From the NCBI RefSeq assembly GCF_013141915.1, contig NZ_SROX01000014.1, forward strand, positions 1 through 64,000: DNA of 64,000 nucleotides. The letters run 5' to 3'. The notes beneath the pieces are model-generated. The model saw only the letters and a list, made by a program, of their open reading frames with translations. It was not told the origin of the DNA and searched no databases. A program made the translations under genes and the position numbers. How positions within the stretch are numbered: the first letter of the stretch is position 1; every line of letters begins with the position of its first letter. Below are positions 48,848 through 56,950 of the stretch, in pieces. The stretch is from Cupriavidus necator. Its GTDB lineage: Bacteria > Pseudomonadota > Gammaproteobacteria > Burkholderiales > Burkholderiaceae.

Positions 48848-49924
48848 TCAGCTCGCGATATCCTGCACGGGCCCGGTGCCGCGCAGCCGTCCCACCACGC
48901 CCTGTGGGAAATAATAGACGCTCAGGACAAAAAGCAGGCCCAGCCACAGCAGCCACCGGTCCGGGTGCAGCAGCGACGACAGCAGGGGCAGCGCGGCGGT
49001 GCCGTCGCTGGCCAGCTTCATCACGTCCTGGAGGTAAGTCTGCGCCACCAGGAACAGCACGGTGCCGATCACGGCGCCGTAGAGCGTGCCCATGCCGCCG
49101 ATCACCACGATCAGCAGGATGTCGACCATGATCTCGAACGACAGCGAGGTGTCGGGGCCGTTGTAGCGCAGCCAGACCGCCATCAGCACGCCTGCCAGCG
49201 TGGCGAACATCGCCGACAGCACCGTCGACACCGTGCGGTACACCACGGTGCGGTAGCCGATGGCCTCGGCGCGGAAGTCGTTCTCGCGGATCGCCTGCAG
49301 CACCCGGCCGAACGGCGAGTTGACGATGCGCAGCAACGCCAGGAACAGCCCCAGCGCGCCGGCGAACACCAGGTAGTAGCTGAGCAGCTTGCCGCTCAGC
49401 GGCACGCCCAGCCATTCGGTGTCGCCCAGCGTGAAGCCGGGACGCAGCACCTCGGGCACCTTGAAGGTCAGGCCGTCCTCGCCGCCGGTCCATTCCGACA
49501 GCTGCGACACCAGCGTGGCAAAGGCGGTGGCCACCGCGAGCGTGATCATGGCAAAGAAGATCGCCCGTACCCGCAGCGAGAACAGCCCGATCAGTAAGGC
49601 CAGCAGCGCCGACACCGCCAGCGCGCCGGCCGTGCCGGCCAACAACGCGCCCCATCCCGGCTCCATGCGCGACATGGCGATGGCGACGCCATAGCCGCCG
49701 ATGCCGAAGAACATGGTGTGGGCAAACGAGACGATGCCGGTATAGCCCAGCAGCAGGTCATAGCTGGCCACCAGCACGACGAAGATGCAGATCTTGGCCG
49801 CCATGTTCAGCGCGCGCGCGCCGGGGAACGCAAACGGCGCGCACGCCAGCGCCACCAGGATCAGCAGCAAGAGCGCCGCCAGCACGCGGCTGCGCGGCAG
49901 GTCGCCGGAGAGAAGTCGGATCAT
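48848..49924 (-). CDS. Liv-type ABC transporter permease LivM
   Basis: A 358-residue membrane permease of the branched-chain amino acid family. About nine hydrophobic segments; YDLLLGYTGIVSFAHTMFFGIGGYG and RENDFRAEAIGYR are the family's conserved loops. Its first residues follow the LivH gene by 11 bases. The last gene of the transporter module before the CoA ligase, 14 bases away. Confidence 0.93.
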   Translation of the reverse strand: MIRLLSGDLPRSRVLAALLLLILVALACAPFAFPGARALNMAAKICIFVVLVASYDLLLGYTGIVSFAHTMFFGIGGYGVAIAMSRMEPGWGALLAGTAGALAVSALLALLIGLFSLRVRAIFFAMITLAVATAFATLVSQLSEWTGGEDGLTFKVPEVLRPGFTLGDTEWLGVPLSGKLLSYYLVFAGALGLFLALLRIVNSPFGRVLQAIRENDFRAEAIGYRTVVYRTVSTVLSAMFATLAGVLMAVWLRYNGPDTSLSFEIMVDILLIVVIGGMGTLYGAVIGTVLFLVAQTYLQDVMKLASDGTAALPLLSSLLHPDRWLLWLGLLFVLSVYYFPQGVVGRLRGTGPVQDIAS

Positions 49925-49935
49925 GGTCGTTGCCC

Positions 49936-50964
49936 TCAGCGCCGCGCCACCGGGAACAGCCCTTGCGGGCGCCACAGCAGGATCAGCATCATCAGCAGGA
50001 TGTTGGAGAACAGCGCCACCTTGGGGAACAGGAAGCCGGTGTAGTTGGCCATCAGTCCCACCAGCAGCGCGCCGACGAAACAGCCCGTGGTCGAACCCAG
50101 CCCGCCAATGATGATCACGATGAAGATCAGCACATTGAGCTGCGCGCCGATCGCCGCCGTGATGTTCTGCTGGTACAGACCCCACAGCACGCCGCCCAGC
50201 CCGGCCAGCGCCGCGCCCGCGACGAACACCCCGATAAACAGGCGGCGCACGCGGTATCCCAGCGCCTCGACCATCTCGCGGTTTTCCACGCCGGCGCGGA
50301 TCAGCAGGCCGATGCGGGTGCGGTTGAGCAGCAGCAGCATGGCGATAAAGATCACCAGGCCCAGCGCCATCGCGATCAGCCGGTATTTTTCGATCGCCGC
50401 GTCGCCGAGCAGGACCGCGCCGCGGAAGGTGGTAGGCACCTGCAGCGCGATGGTTTCCGGGCCCCAGATCGCCTTGATCAACTGCTCGGCCACGATCATG
50501 CCGCCCATCGTGATCAGGATCTGCTTCAGGTGCTGGCCGTAGACCGGACGCACCACCACGCGCTCGAAGAACAGCCCCACTGCGCCCGCCGCGACCATTG
50601 CTGCGGCAATCGCCAGGGCAAAGACGGACAGGTTCAGCGCCAGGCTGTCGGCCTCGACCCAGCCGGCCAGCGGCAGCAGCACCGAGGCCGCGACATAGGC
50701 GCCCAGCGCGATGAACGCGCCATGCCCGAAGTTGAGCACGTCCATCAGGCCGAACACCAGCGTCAGTCCGGACGACACCACGAAGATGATCATGCCCATC
50801 GCCAGGCCGGCAATGGTCAGCGTCAGCCAGGTGGAGGGGCTGCCGATCAGGGGGAAGGCAAGCAGCATCAGCAAAGGCGCGAGCGCCAGTGGGGTCCAGT
50901 CGAGGCGGACGCTGGGCGGTGCAGCCGGGCTTGCGGCCTGCAAGGTGGTTGATGAAGTCGTCAT
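49936..50964 (-). CDS. Liv-type ABC transporter permease LivH
   Basis: A 342-residue permease with GLTLVFGLMDVLNFGHGAFIALGAY (residues 65-90) and RAGVENREMVEALGYRVRR, the LivH landmarks, and about eight membrane segments. A Ser/Thr/Pro-rich N-terminus of 20 residues precedes them. It is separated from livF by a 196-bp spacer holding an inverted repeat element. Confidence 0.93.
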   Translation of the reverse strand: MTTSSTTLQAASPAAPPSVRLDWTPLALAPLLMLLAFPLIGSPSTWLTLTIAGLAMGMIIFVVSSGLTLVFGLMDVLNFGHGAFIALGAYVAASVLLPLAGWVEADSLALNLSVFALAIAAAMVAAGAVGLFFERVVVRPVYGQHLKQILITMGGMIVAEQLIKAIWGPETIALQVPTTFRGAVLLGDAAIEKYRLIAMALGLVIFIAMLLLLNRTRIGLLIRAGVENREMVEALGYRVRRLFIGVFVAGAALAGLGGVLWGLYQQNITAAIGAQLNVLIFIVIIIGGLGSTTGCFVGALLVGLMANYTGFLFPKVALFSNILLMMLILLWRPQGLFPVARR

Positions 50965-51006
50965 GTGTCTCGTCCTGCCGCGCAATTTTTTTCGCGCGTT
51001 GTGTGC

Positions 51007-51131
51007 TCCCTCTCCCGCTTGCGGGAGAGGGTTGGGGAGAGGGCCGGCGCTGCGACGAAGTGCTGCCGCACTGTGCTTGGCAAACGCCTGCCCTCTCCCC
51101 CGGCCCCTCTCCCGCAAGCGGGAGAGGGGAG
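51007..51131. repeat. REP-like inverted-repeat element (BIME)
   Basis: Two inverted copies of a GC-rich unit face each other. Each contains a 24-26-bp palindrome, CCCTCTCCCGC-TT-GCGGGAGAGGG at 51007-51030 and its counterpart at 51104-51129, followed by GGGGAGAGGGC in the same relative position. This is the form of repetitive extragenic palindromes common in Ralstonia, Xanthomonas and Pseudomonas. It lies inside the operon between livF and livH and may lower readthrough or protect mRNA ends. Confidence 0.85.
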
Positions 51132-51160
51132 CCAACAACCGGTCTCGCTCACCGCCCTCG

Positions 51161-51901
51161 TTACTGGTGCGCCGCCAGCGACAACCCCAGCAGCCGCTGC
51201 TGCAGCCCCTCATCCTGCGCCAGTGCCGCCATCGCGCCGGTATGCACGGTGCGCCCGTCGTCCATCACCGCCACCGTGTCCCCCACTGACTTCGCCATAT
51301 GGAAGTTCTGCTCCACCAGCAGGATCGACACCTCGGTCTGCTTCAGCTCGCGGAACACCTGGATCATGTTCTGGATGATCGCCGGCGCCAGGCCCTTGGT
51401 GGGTTCATCGACGATCAGCAGCTGGCGCGGCTCGATGATGGCGCGCGCCACCGACAGCATCTGCTTCTGCCCGCCCGACAAGACGCCGGCGCGCTGGTGC
51501 CAGAAGGTCTTGAGTGCCGGAAACATGCGGAACACCCAGTCCAGCCGGCGTTCGTCGATGGCGCCGGTGCGCGCGGCGAGGCGCATGTTCTCGGCCACGG
51601 TCAGGTCGGAGAACACACTCATGTTTTCTGGCACGTAGGCAATGCCGGCCTGCGCGATCGCCGGCGTGCTCTGGCGCGTGATATCGGCGCCGTTGAAGCT
51701 GACGGTGCCGGCGCTGGCCTGCCACAGGCCCATGATGGTGCGCAGCGTGGTGGTCTTGCCGGCACCGTTGCGCCCCAGCAGCATGGTCACGCCGCCGCGC
51801 GGCACCGCGAAGCTCACGCCATGCAGGATATGGTACGGGCCGATATGGGTCTGCACGCCCTGCAGGCGCAGGATCGGCTCCGCCGCGGTCATGTCAGCCA
51901 T
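51161..51901 (-). CDS. Liv-type ABC transporter ATPase LivF
   Basis: A 246-residue ATPase: Walker A GRNGAGKTT near 43-51, VPENMSVFSDLTVAEN (LivF-type Q-loop region), LSGGQKQMLSVARAI, and IVDEPTKGLAP as Walker B. The ATG at 51901 follows AGGAGGG and overlaps the end of livG; a second ATG nine bases on is possible. Works with LivG, LivH and LivM. Confidence 0.93.
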   Translation of the reverse strand: MADMTAAEPILRLQGVQTHIGPYHILHGVSFAVPRGGVTMLLGRNGAGKTTTLRTIMGLWQASAGTVSFNGADITRQSTPAIAQAGIAYVPENMSVFSDLTVAENMRLAARTGAIDERRLDWVFRMFPALKTFWHQRAGVLSGGQKQMLSVARAIIEPRQLLIVDEPTKGLAPAIIQNMIQVFRELKQTEVSILLVEQNFHMAKSVGDTVAVMDDGRTVHTGAMAALAQDEGLQQRLLGLSLAAHQ

Positions 51902-52748
51902 GGCGGCCCTCCTCTTCGGGCAGGCCCAGGTAAGCCTGCTGCACCACCGGCGACGCGATCACCTCGGCCGGGTCGCCGTCGGCCACCAGCGTGCCGTTGT
52001 GCAGCACGATGATGCGGTCGGCCAGCGAACGCACCACGTCCATCTTGTGTTCCACCAGCAGCACGGTCTTGCTGCGGTCCTGGCGAATCTCGCGGATCAG
52101 GTCCAGAATCACCGGCACTTCGTCGACGCTCATGCCCGCGGTCGGCTCATCGAACATGAACACGCGCGGCTGCAGCGCGAGCAGGATGCCGACCTCCAGC
52201 TTGCGCTGGTCGCCATGCGGCAGCGACGCCACCGTCAGTTGCCGCTTGCCGGCCAGCGCCACGCGCTCGAGGATGGCCATGGCCTGCGCCTGCAGGTCGC
52301 GGTGGCCCGACCACATCGAGAACAGGTCGATGCCGCGCTGTTGCCGCGCCTGCACGGCCAGACGCACGTTCTCCAGCACCGACAGCTGCGGGAACAGGCT
52401 GGTCAGCTGGAACGCGCGGCCGATGCCGCGCCGGGTCTTCTGCGACACCGGCAGCCGCGTCACGTCCTCGCCATCGAGCAGGATCTGCCCGGCCGTGGGC
52501 GGCAGCTGCCCCGAGATCAGGTTGAAATACGTGGTCTTGCCGGCGCCGTTGGGCCCGACGATGCAGGTCAGCTCGCCGGGGCGGAACGCGCACGACACCG
52601 CATTGACGGCCACGTGGCCGCCAAAGCGGATGGTGAGCCCGCGCGTTTCCAGCAGCGGCCGCGCGGCGCTGGCGGCCGCGCCCGCGGGCTGGCCCAGCGG
52701 CTGCGCTGGCGCCGGCGCGGCCCTGGCAAAGGAGGCGGGCGTGTCCAT
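51894..52748 (-). CDS. Liv-type ABC transporter ATPase LivG
   Basis: A 284-residue ATPase with a Pro/Ala-rich 30-residue lead. Walker A GPNGAGKTTYFNLISGQ near 65-81, GRAFQLTSLFPQLSVLENV, a degenerate signature region PHGDQRKLEVG in place of LSGGQ as usual in LivG, and MFDEPTAGMSVDE. Its start overlaps the binding-protein gene's stop as TGATG. Both ends overlap neighbours, so translation is probably coupled. Confidence 0.93.
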   Translation of the reverse strand: MDTPASFARAAPAPAQPLGQPAGAAASAARPLLETRGLTIRFGGHVAVNAVSCAFRPGELTCIVGPNGAGKTTYFNLISGQLPPTAGQILLDGEDVTRLPVSQKTRRGIGRAFQLTSLFPQLSVLENVRLAVQARQQRGIDLFSMWSGHRDLQAQAMAILERVALAGKRQLTVASLPHGDQRKLEVGILLALQPRVFMFDEPTAGMSVDEVPVILDLIREIRQDRSKTVLLVEHKMDVVRSLADRIIVLHNGTLVADGDPAEVIASPVVQQAYLGLPEEEGRHG

Positions 52749-53935
52749 CAGCGGTGGTTGCGCACGGGCACGTTCATTTCCTCGGGCTTGATCTCGCGCA
52801 CCAGCTCGGGCACGCCCCAGGCGAAGGCGGGATCCACCTTGATCTTGAAGTGGTACATCGACTGCATCGCCTGATGGTCTTCCTTGCGGAAGGTCATCTT
52901 GCCCTTGGGCGTGTCGAACGACATGCCTTCCATCGCCGCGATCAACTTGTCGGTGCCGGTTTCGCCATGGGTCTTCTTCAGGGCCTCTACCAGCGCGATG
53001 CCCGCGCTCATGCCGCCGGCGGTGAAGAAGTCGGGGGGCGCCTTGAACTTGCTGTAGTGGTTGGACACCAGCCACTCGTTGGCCTTGTTCTTGGGGATGC
53101 CGAAGTAGTAGTACGTGGCCCCTTCCATGCCGGGGAAGTTCTTGTAGCTGGCCATCGCGGGCAGGATGTTGCCGCCGGTGGCAATCTCGATGCCGTAGCG
53201 CTTGGGATCGAGATCGGCAATCTTGAACGGGTTGCCGGCACCCGCCCAGATGATGAAGATGACCTTGCGGCCCGGCTTGTCCTTGAGCGCATCGAACAGC
53301 CGCTGCGCCCCGGCGGTGAAGTCCGTGGTGCTGGTCGGCAGGTATTCCTCATGCACGATCTTCGCGTGCTTCAGCGCGCCCTTGAACGCCTTCACGCCGT
53401 CGCGGCCGAAGGCGTAGTCCTGCGCCAGGGTGGCGATGGTCACGCCCGGCTTGTCCAGCGCCACCGCGTTGGAGATCGCATCCTGCGACGAGTTGCGCCC
53501 GGTGCGGAAGATATAGCGGTTCCACTTGTCGCCGGTGATCGAGTCGGCCACGGCGGGCTCGACCAGCAGCACCTTCTTGTATTCCTCGGCCACCGGCAGC
53601 ATCGCCAGCGCCGTGCCGGACGAGGTCGGGCCCACGGCAATGTCGGCGCGGTCGTCGCTGTAGGCCGCGGCGAGCTGGGCCTTGGCCACGTCCGGCTTGC
53701 CCTGGGTGTCTTTTTCGATCACCACCAGCTTGTTGCCGTTGACGGTCATGGTGCCGTTGGTTGCGTATTCCAGGCCCATCATCAGGCCGGTCTGGGTCTG
53801 CTTGGCATAGGCCTCGAGCGCGCCGGTCTTGTCATAGACGTGTGCGATGCGGATGTCCTTGGCCAGCGCGGCGCCGGCGCCGAGCAGCGCGGCGGCCATG
53901 ACCAGCGCGCGTACGGCGTGGGGATTGCGATGCAT
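52748..53935 (-). CDS. Liv-type periplasmic substrate-binding protein
   Basis: A 395-residue receptor of the Leu/Ile/Val-binding family with a signal peptide cleaved after ALA (residue 25). IRIAHVYDKTGALEAYAKQTQTG, VGPTSSGTALAMLPVAEEYKKVL and RTGRNSSQDA are family segments. In Cupriavidus such LivK-like proteins often bind aromatic acids, amides or dicarboxylates, so the ligand should not be assumed to be leucine. AGGAG precedes the ATG. First gene of the transporter operon after the TetR gene. Confidence 0.93.
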   Translation of the reverse strand: MHRNPHAVRALVMAAALLGAGAALAKDIRIAHVYDKTGALEAYAKQTQTGLMMGLEYATNGTMTVNGNKLVVIEKDTQGKPDVAKAQLAAAYSDDRADIAVGPTSSGTALAMLPVAEEYKKVLLVEPAVADSITGDKWNRYIFRTGRNSSQDAISNAVALDKPGVTIATLAQDYAFGRDGVKAFKGALKHAKIVHEEYLPTSTTDFTAGAQRLFDALKDKPGRKVIFIIWAGAGNPFKIADLDPKRYGIEIATGGNILPAMASYKNFPGMEGATYYYFGIPKNKANEWLVSNHYSKFKAPPDFFTAGGMSAGIALVEALKKTHGETGTDKLIAAMEGMSFDTPKGKMTFRKEDHQAMQSMYHFKIKVDPAFAWGVPELVREIKPEEMNVPVRNHR

Positions 53936-54042
53936 TGCGGTCTCCTGTGTTCGGTTTCGTTTGTGTTTGTAAGGGTGAAACCTGCTGCAACGGCGTGGCA
54001 TGCCGGTTGCCGGCGCATGCGGGCCGGTACTGCGGCGCGCGT

Positions 54043-54690
54043 CTAGCGGGGCTGCAGGCCGTGCGCGATCAGGTCGAAGGCGGTGTCGACCACCTTCTCC
54101 ATCGACGGCGGGCGCTTCCAGCGCGCATAGCGCATGCCCAGGAAATTGCTGATGCCGATCAGGCACCACGCGCGCACCTCGGCATCGCCGGGCACGATTT
54201 CGCCCTGCTCTTCGGCGCGGGTCAGGCGCCGGCTGTAGAGCTCGGCGAACACCTGGAAATAGCTGCTGTAGATGGTTTCGTCCACCGAGTACGAATCCAG
54301 CACGATCCGGTACAGGTTCTTGTGGCGCGAAACGAAAGAGAGAAACGCCTTCAGGCCCAGGCGCTCGGCCTCCAGCTGGGTTTCCGCGGCGCCCACGTGC
54401 TTGCGCAGGTGCGCGCGCACCAGATCGAGCATATGCGCGACCAGCGCGCGGAAGATGTCTTCCTTGTCCTTGAAGTACAGGTAGAAGGTGCCCATCGCCA
54501 CCTTGGCTTCCTGCGTGATCTCGGAGATCGACGCGGCGTAGTAGCCCTTTTCGCCGAACACCTTCTCGGCGGCGCGCAGCAGGGCCTCGCGTGTCTTCTG
54601 CCCGCGCGCGGTCTTGGGCGAACCCATGCCGCCGGCCGGGCCGGTGGCGTCGTCGGCTACGCCGGTGTCGCCAGTCTGGGTGGTGGACAT
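54043..54690 (-). CDS. TetR-family transcriptional regulator
   Basis: A 215-residue TetR regulator. The HTH lies at about 30-77 (KTREALLRAAEKVFGEKGYYAASISEITQEAKVAMGTFYLYFKDKEDIF) and the ligand domain follows. The Gly/Thr-rich first 25 residues are poorly conserved. It is encoded just upstream of, and in the same direction as, the transport/CoA-ligase operon. The AT-rich 165-bp region before it (ATATCTGATTCATGTTTCATCG near 54808-54830) is the likely shared operator. Probably responds to an acyl-CoA or the imported acid. Confidence 0.9.
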   Translation of the reverse strand: MSTTQTGDTGVADDATGPAGGMGSPKTARGQKTREALLRAAEKVFGEKGYYAASISEITQEAKVAMGTFYLYFKDKEDIFRALVAHMLDLVRAHLRKHVGAAETQLEAERLGLKAFLSFVSRHKNLYRIVLDSYSVDETIYSSYFQVFAELYSRRLTRAEEQGEIVPGDAEVRAWCLIGISNFLGMRYARWKRPPSMEKVVDTAFDLIAHGLQPR

Positions 54691-54854
54691 CTTGTCTCCG
54701 GTGGCGCTGGGCGCCTTGTCATGGAAATGCCGACCGCTCTGCCGCTACCCCGGGCGGACAGCACGCCCCCGCCGCGGCGCTGCGCCCCCGGCCTGGCAAT
54801 CAGGCAAAACCTGATATCTGATTCATGTTTCATCGTATAAATTGAGTCCGGTGG

Positions 54855-55808
54855 ATGTCAATAGAGGGGCACCCTCACCCGGGCGCGTCCCAGGCATTTT
54901 TTTCTCTACCCTTTGCCAGCCGAGACCCGCCGTTGGACGCTTCCGATCCGGTACTTGCCAGCCCCGCCGCGCCCCCCTTTGCGGTCCATGCGGCGCGCGG
55001 CGCCCTGCCGGGATGGCGCGAAACCGGCCAGGGGCGGCCCTTGCTGTTGCTCCATGGCTGGTCGGTCACCGGCGACGCCTTTGACGGACAGCGCGTGCTG
55101 GCGGCAGCCGGGTTCCGCGTGATCGCGCCCGATCATGCCGGCCACGGGCTGTCGCGGCGGCGCGCGGGCGCTACCGTCGCGGCGCTCGCGCAAGACGTGG
55201 CCGCGCTGGTCGGGTACCTCGGGTTGGCTGACGTGGTGGTGGCGGGCTGGTCGATGGGCGCGTTGGTGGCCTGGGCGCTGCTGCGCGACGCCCCGCAGCT
55301 GCCGCTGGCGGCGGTGGGGAGCATCGACATGACGCCCCGGCTGGCCACTGGCCCGGGCTGGCCGCATGGGCTGCACGGCCATTACGACATGGCCCAAGCC
55401 CGGCAGATGGCAGACCGCGTCCGTGCGGACTGGCCCCGGCTGGCGCCCTCGGTGGCATCAGGTTTGTGGGCCGCGGGACGGTGCCCGCAGGCCGCGGCGA
55501 CACAGCGCATTGCGCACATGGCGCAGCAGTGCGATGCCGCAACGCTCGCCAGCCTGTGGGTAGACATGGCGGGGCAGGATTTCCGCGAGACGCTGCGCGC
55601 GGCGCGGCTGCCGCTGTTCCACCTGTACGGCGAGGCCAGCCGGCTGTATGCGCCGTCGGTGGGCGTCGCCACGCGGGCATTGCACCCCGCCGCGGGATTC
55701 AGCGTGGTGTCCGGCGCCGGCCACAGCCCGCATATGGAGCGGACAGCAGCATTCAATGCCGCGCTGCTCGCGCTGATCCGGCAGGCGGATCAGGCCAGCA
55801 TGCGATAG
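54855..55808 (+). CDS. alpha/beta hydrolase
   Basis: An alpha/beta-hydrolase of up to 317 residues. LLLLHGWSVTGDAF holds the oxyanion HGW, VVAGWSMGALVAW the nucleophile-elbow GWSMG, and SGAGHSPHMER the catalytic His. Closest in style to BioH, enol-lactonase or carboxylesterase enzymes. The start is uncertain: ATG 54855 has no clear ribosome site, and an in-frame TTG at 54933 gives a typical N-terminus. Divergent from the TetR gene; its 3' end overlaps crcB by 19 bases tail to tail. Confidence 0.8.
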   Translation: MSIEGHPHPGASQAFFSLPFASRDPPLDASDPVLASPAAPPFAVHAARGALPGWRETGQGRPLLLLHGWSVTGDAFDGQRVLAAAGFRVIAPDHAGHGLSRRRAGATVAALAQDVAALVGYLGLADVVVAGWSMGALVAWALLRDAPQLPLAAVGSIDMTPRLATGPGWPHGLHGHYDMAQARQMADRVRADWPRLAPSVASGLWAAGRCPQAAATQRIAHMAQQCDAATLASLWVDMAGQDFRETLRAARLPLFHLYGEASRLYAPSVGVATRALHPAAGFSVVSGAGHSPHMERTAAFNAALLALIRQADQASMR

Positions 55809-56170
55809 GTCCAGAGGCCCAGCGCGGTCAGCAGCAATGAGCCGCCGAGATGCAGCAGCAGGTGCATCGCCGCCCAGCCATAGTCACCCGCGATCAGGTT
55901 GGCCACGGTTTCGCTCGAGAACGTCGAAAAGGTGGTCAGCCCGCCCAGGAAACCGGTGATGGCCAGCAGCCGCCACTCCGGCGGCAGGCCGGCGTGGGTA
56001 TCGAAGAAGCCGACCGCCAGCCCGATCAGATAGCCGCCCAGCAGGTTGGCGGCAAGCGTGCCATAGGGTAGCGCGGGATTGACGGCATTCCACAGCACGG
56101 CGAAACCCCAGCGCAGCCATGCCCCCGCCGCGGCGCCGACACCGACGGCGACAAACCCCATCGGCCCCAT
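55790..56170 (-). CDS. crcB: fluoride exporter CrcB
   Basis: A 126-residue Fluc/CrcB fluoride channel subunit with four membrane segments, YGTLAANLLGGYLIGLAVG and GFLGGLTTFSTFSSE, the pore motif with its Asn and Phe residues. Dual-topology dimers expel fluoride from the cytosol. Its ATG overlaps the moaE stop (TGATG), so it is translated with the molybdopterin genes. I see no fluoride riboswitch upstream, and its position within the operon would leave little room for one. Confidence 0.93.
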   Translation of the reverse strand: MGPMGFVAVGVGAAAGAWLRWGFAVLWNAVNPALPYGTLAANLLGGYLIGLAVGFFDTHAGLPPEWRLLAITGFLGGLTTFSTFSSETVANLIAGDYGWAAMHLLLHLGGSLLLTALGLWTYRMLA

Positions 56171-56655
56171 CAGGCCTCGCCCTCGCCGCTGGCGTTGATC
56201 GACGCGATACCCCAGCGCTTCAGCGCGTCTTCATCGGTCACGCGCGCATCGACCCAGCGCGCGCCCTCCGGCGTTTCTTCCTTCTTCCAGAACGGCGCTT
56301 CGGACTTGAGGTAGTCCATGATGAATTCGCAAGCCGCGAACGCATTGCCGCGATGCTTCGATGCGACCGCGACCAGCACGATCTGGTCCAGCGGCAGCAG
56401 CGGGCCGACGCGATGGATGACGGTAACGCCCAGCAGTTCCCAGCGCGCGCACGCCGCCGCTTCGATCTGCGCCAGCGCCTTCTCGGTCATGCCCGGGTAG
56501 TGTTCCAGCTCCATCGCGCTGACGGCGCTGCCCTCGCTGACATCGCGCACAGTGCCGATAAAGCTGGCCACCGCGCCGACCTGCGGATTGCCGGCGCGCA
56601 GCGCCGCGACCTCAGCGCCCAGGTCGAAATCCTCGCGCTGTACCCTGACGCTCAT
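56170..56655 (-). CDS. moaE: molybdopterin synthase catalytic subunit
   Basis: A 161-residue large subunit that makes molybdopterin from cPMP using MoaD thiocarboxylate. GAVASFIGTVRD, MELEHYPGMTEKAL, VHRVGPLLPLDQ-type IHRVGPLLPLDQIVLVAVASKHRG and APFWKKEE with the catalytic Lys residues are present. Its start overlaps the moaD stop by one base region. Confidence 0.95.
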   Translation of the reverse strand: MSVRVQREDFDLGAEVAALRAGNPQVGAVASFIGTVRDVSEGSAVSAMELEHYPGMTEKALAQIEAAACARWELLGVTVIHRVGPLLPLDQIVLVAVASKHRGNAFAACEFIMDYLKSEAPFWKKEETPEGARWVDARVTDEDALKRWGIASINASGEGEA

Positions 56656-56656
56656 C

Positions 56657-56914
56657 TCAGCCTCCGGTAACGGGCGGGAAGAAGGCCACCTCGCAGCCAT
56701 CGGCGATCGCCGTATCGGGGCGCGCCACCGCGTGGTCGACGGCCATGCGCAGCGCGCGGCCTTCGGCCAGGGTCTCGGCCCACGCGCCGCCGCGCTGGCG
56801 CAGCCACTGGCGCAGCTCGCCTACGGTGCGCACCTCGGCCGGCACCTCGGCACGCTCCTCGGCCACGCCGAGCTGTTCGCGCACGCTGGCGAAGAATCGT
56901 AGTTCGATGGTCAT
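56657..56914 (-). CDS. moaD: molybdopterin synthase sulfur carrier subunit
   Basis: An 85-residue ubiquitin-fold sulfur carrier ending in the obligatory Gly-Gly (PPVTGG), whose C-terminus is adenylated and thiocarboxylated. IELRFFASVREQLG at the start is typical. It lies between moeA, 36 bases upstream, and moaE. Confidence 0.94.
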   Translation of the reverse strand: MTIELRFFASVREQLGVAEERAEVPAEVRTVGELRQWLRQRGGAWAETLAEGRALRMAVDHAVARPDTAIADGCEVAFFPPVTGG

Positions 56915-56950
56915 GACGCTGCCTCTGTCCTTGCTGGTGATGCGGGCCGC

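Noticed and set aside
50889..51160. Possible CRISPR-like or gene-bearing spacer between livF and livH
   Set aside because: Only two inverted palindromic units exist, with no regular spacers; it is a REP/BIME pair.
56915..56950. Fluoride or molybdenum-cofactor riboswitch within the moeA-crcB group
   Set aside because: The intergenic gaps here are too short (36 bases at most, or overlaps) to house either aptamer, and the 174-base thrC-moeA gap shows no recognisable motif.
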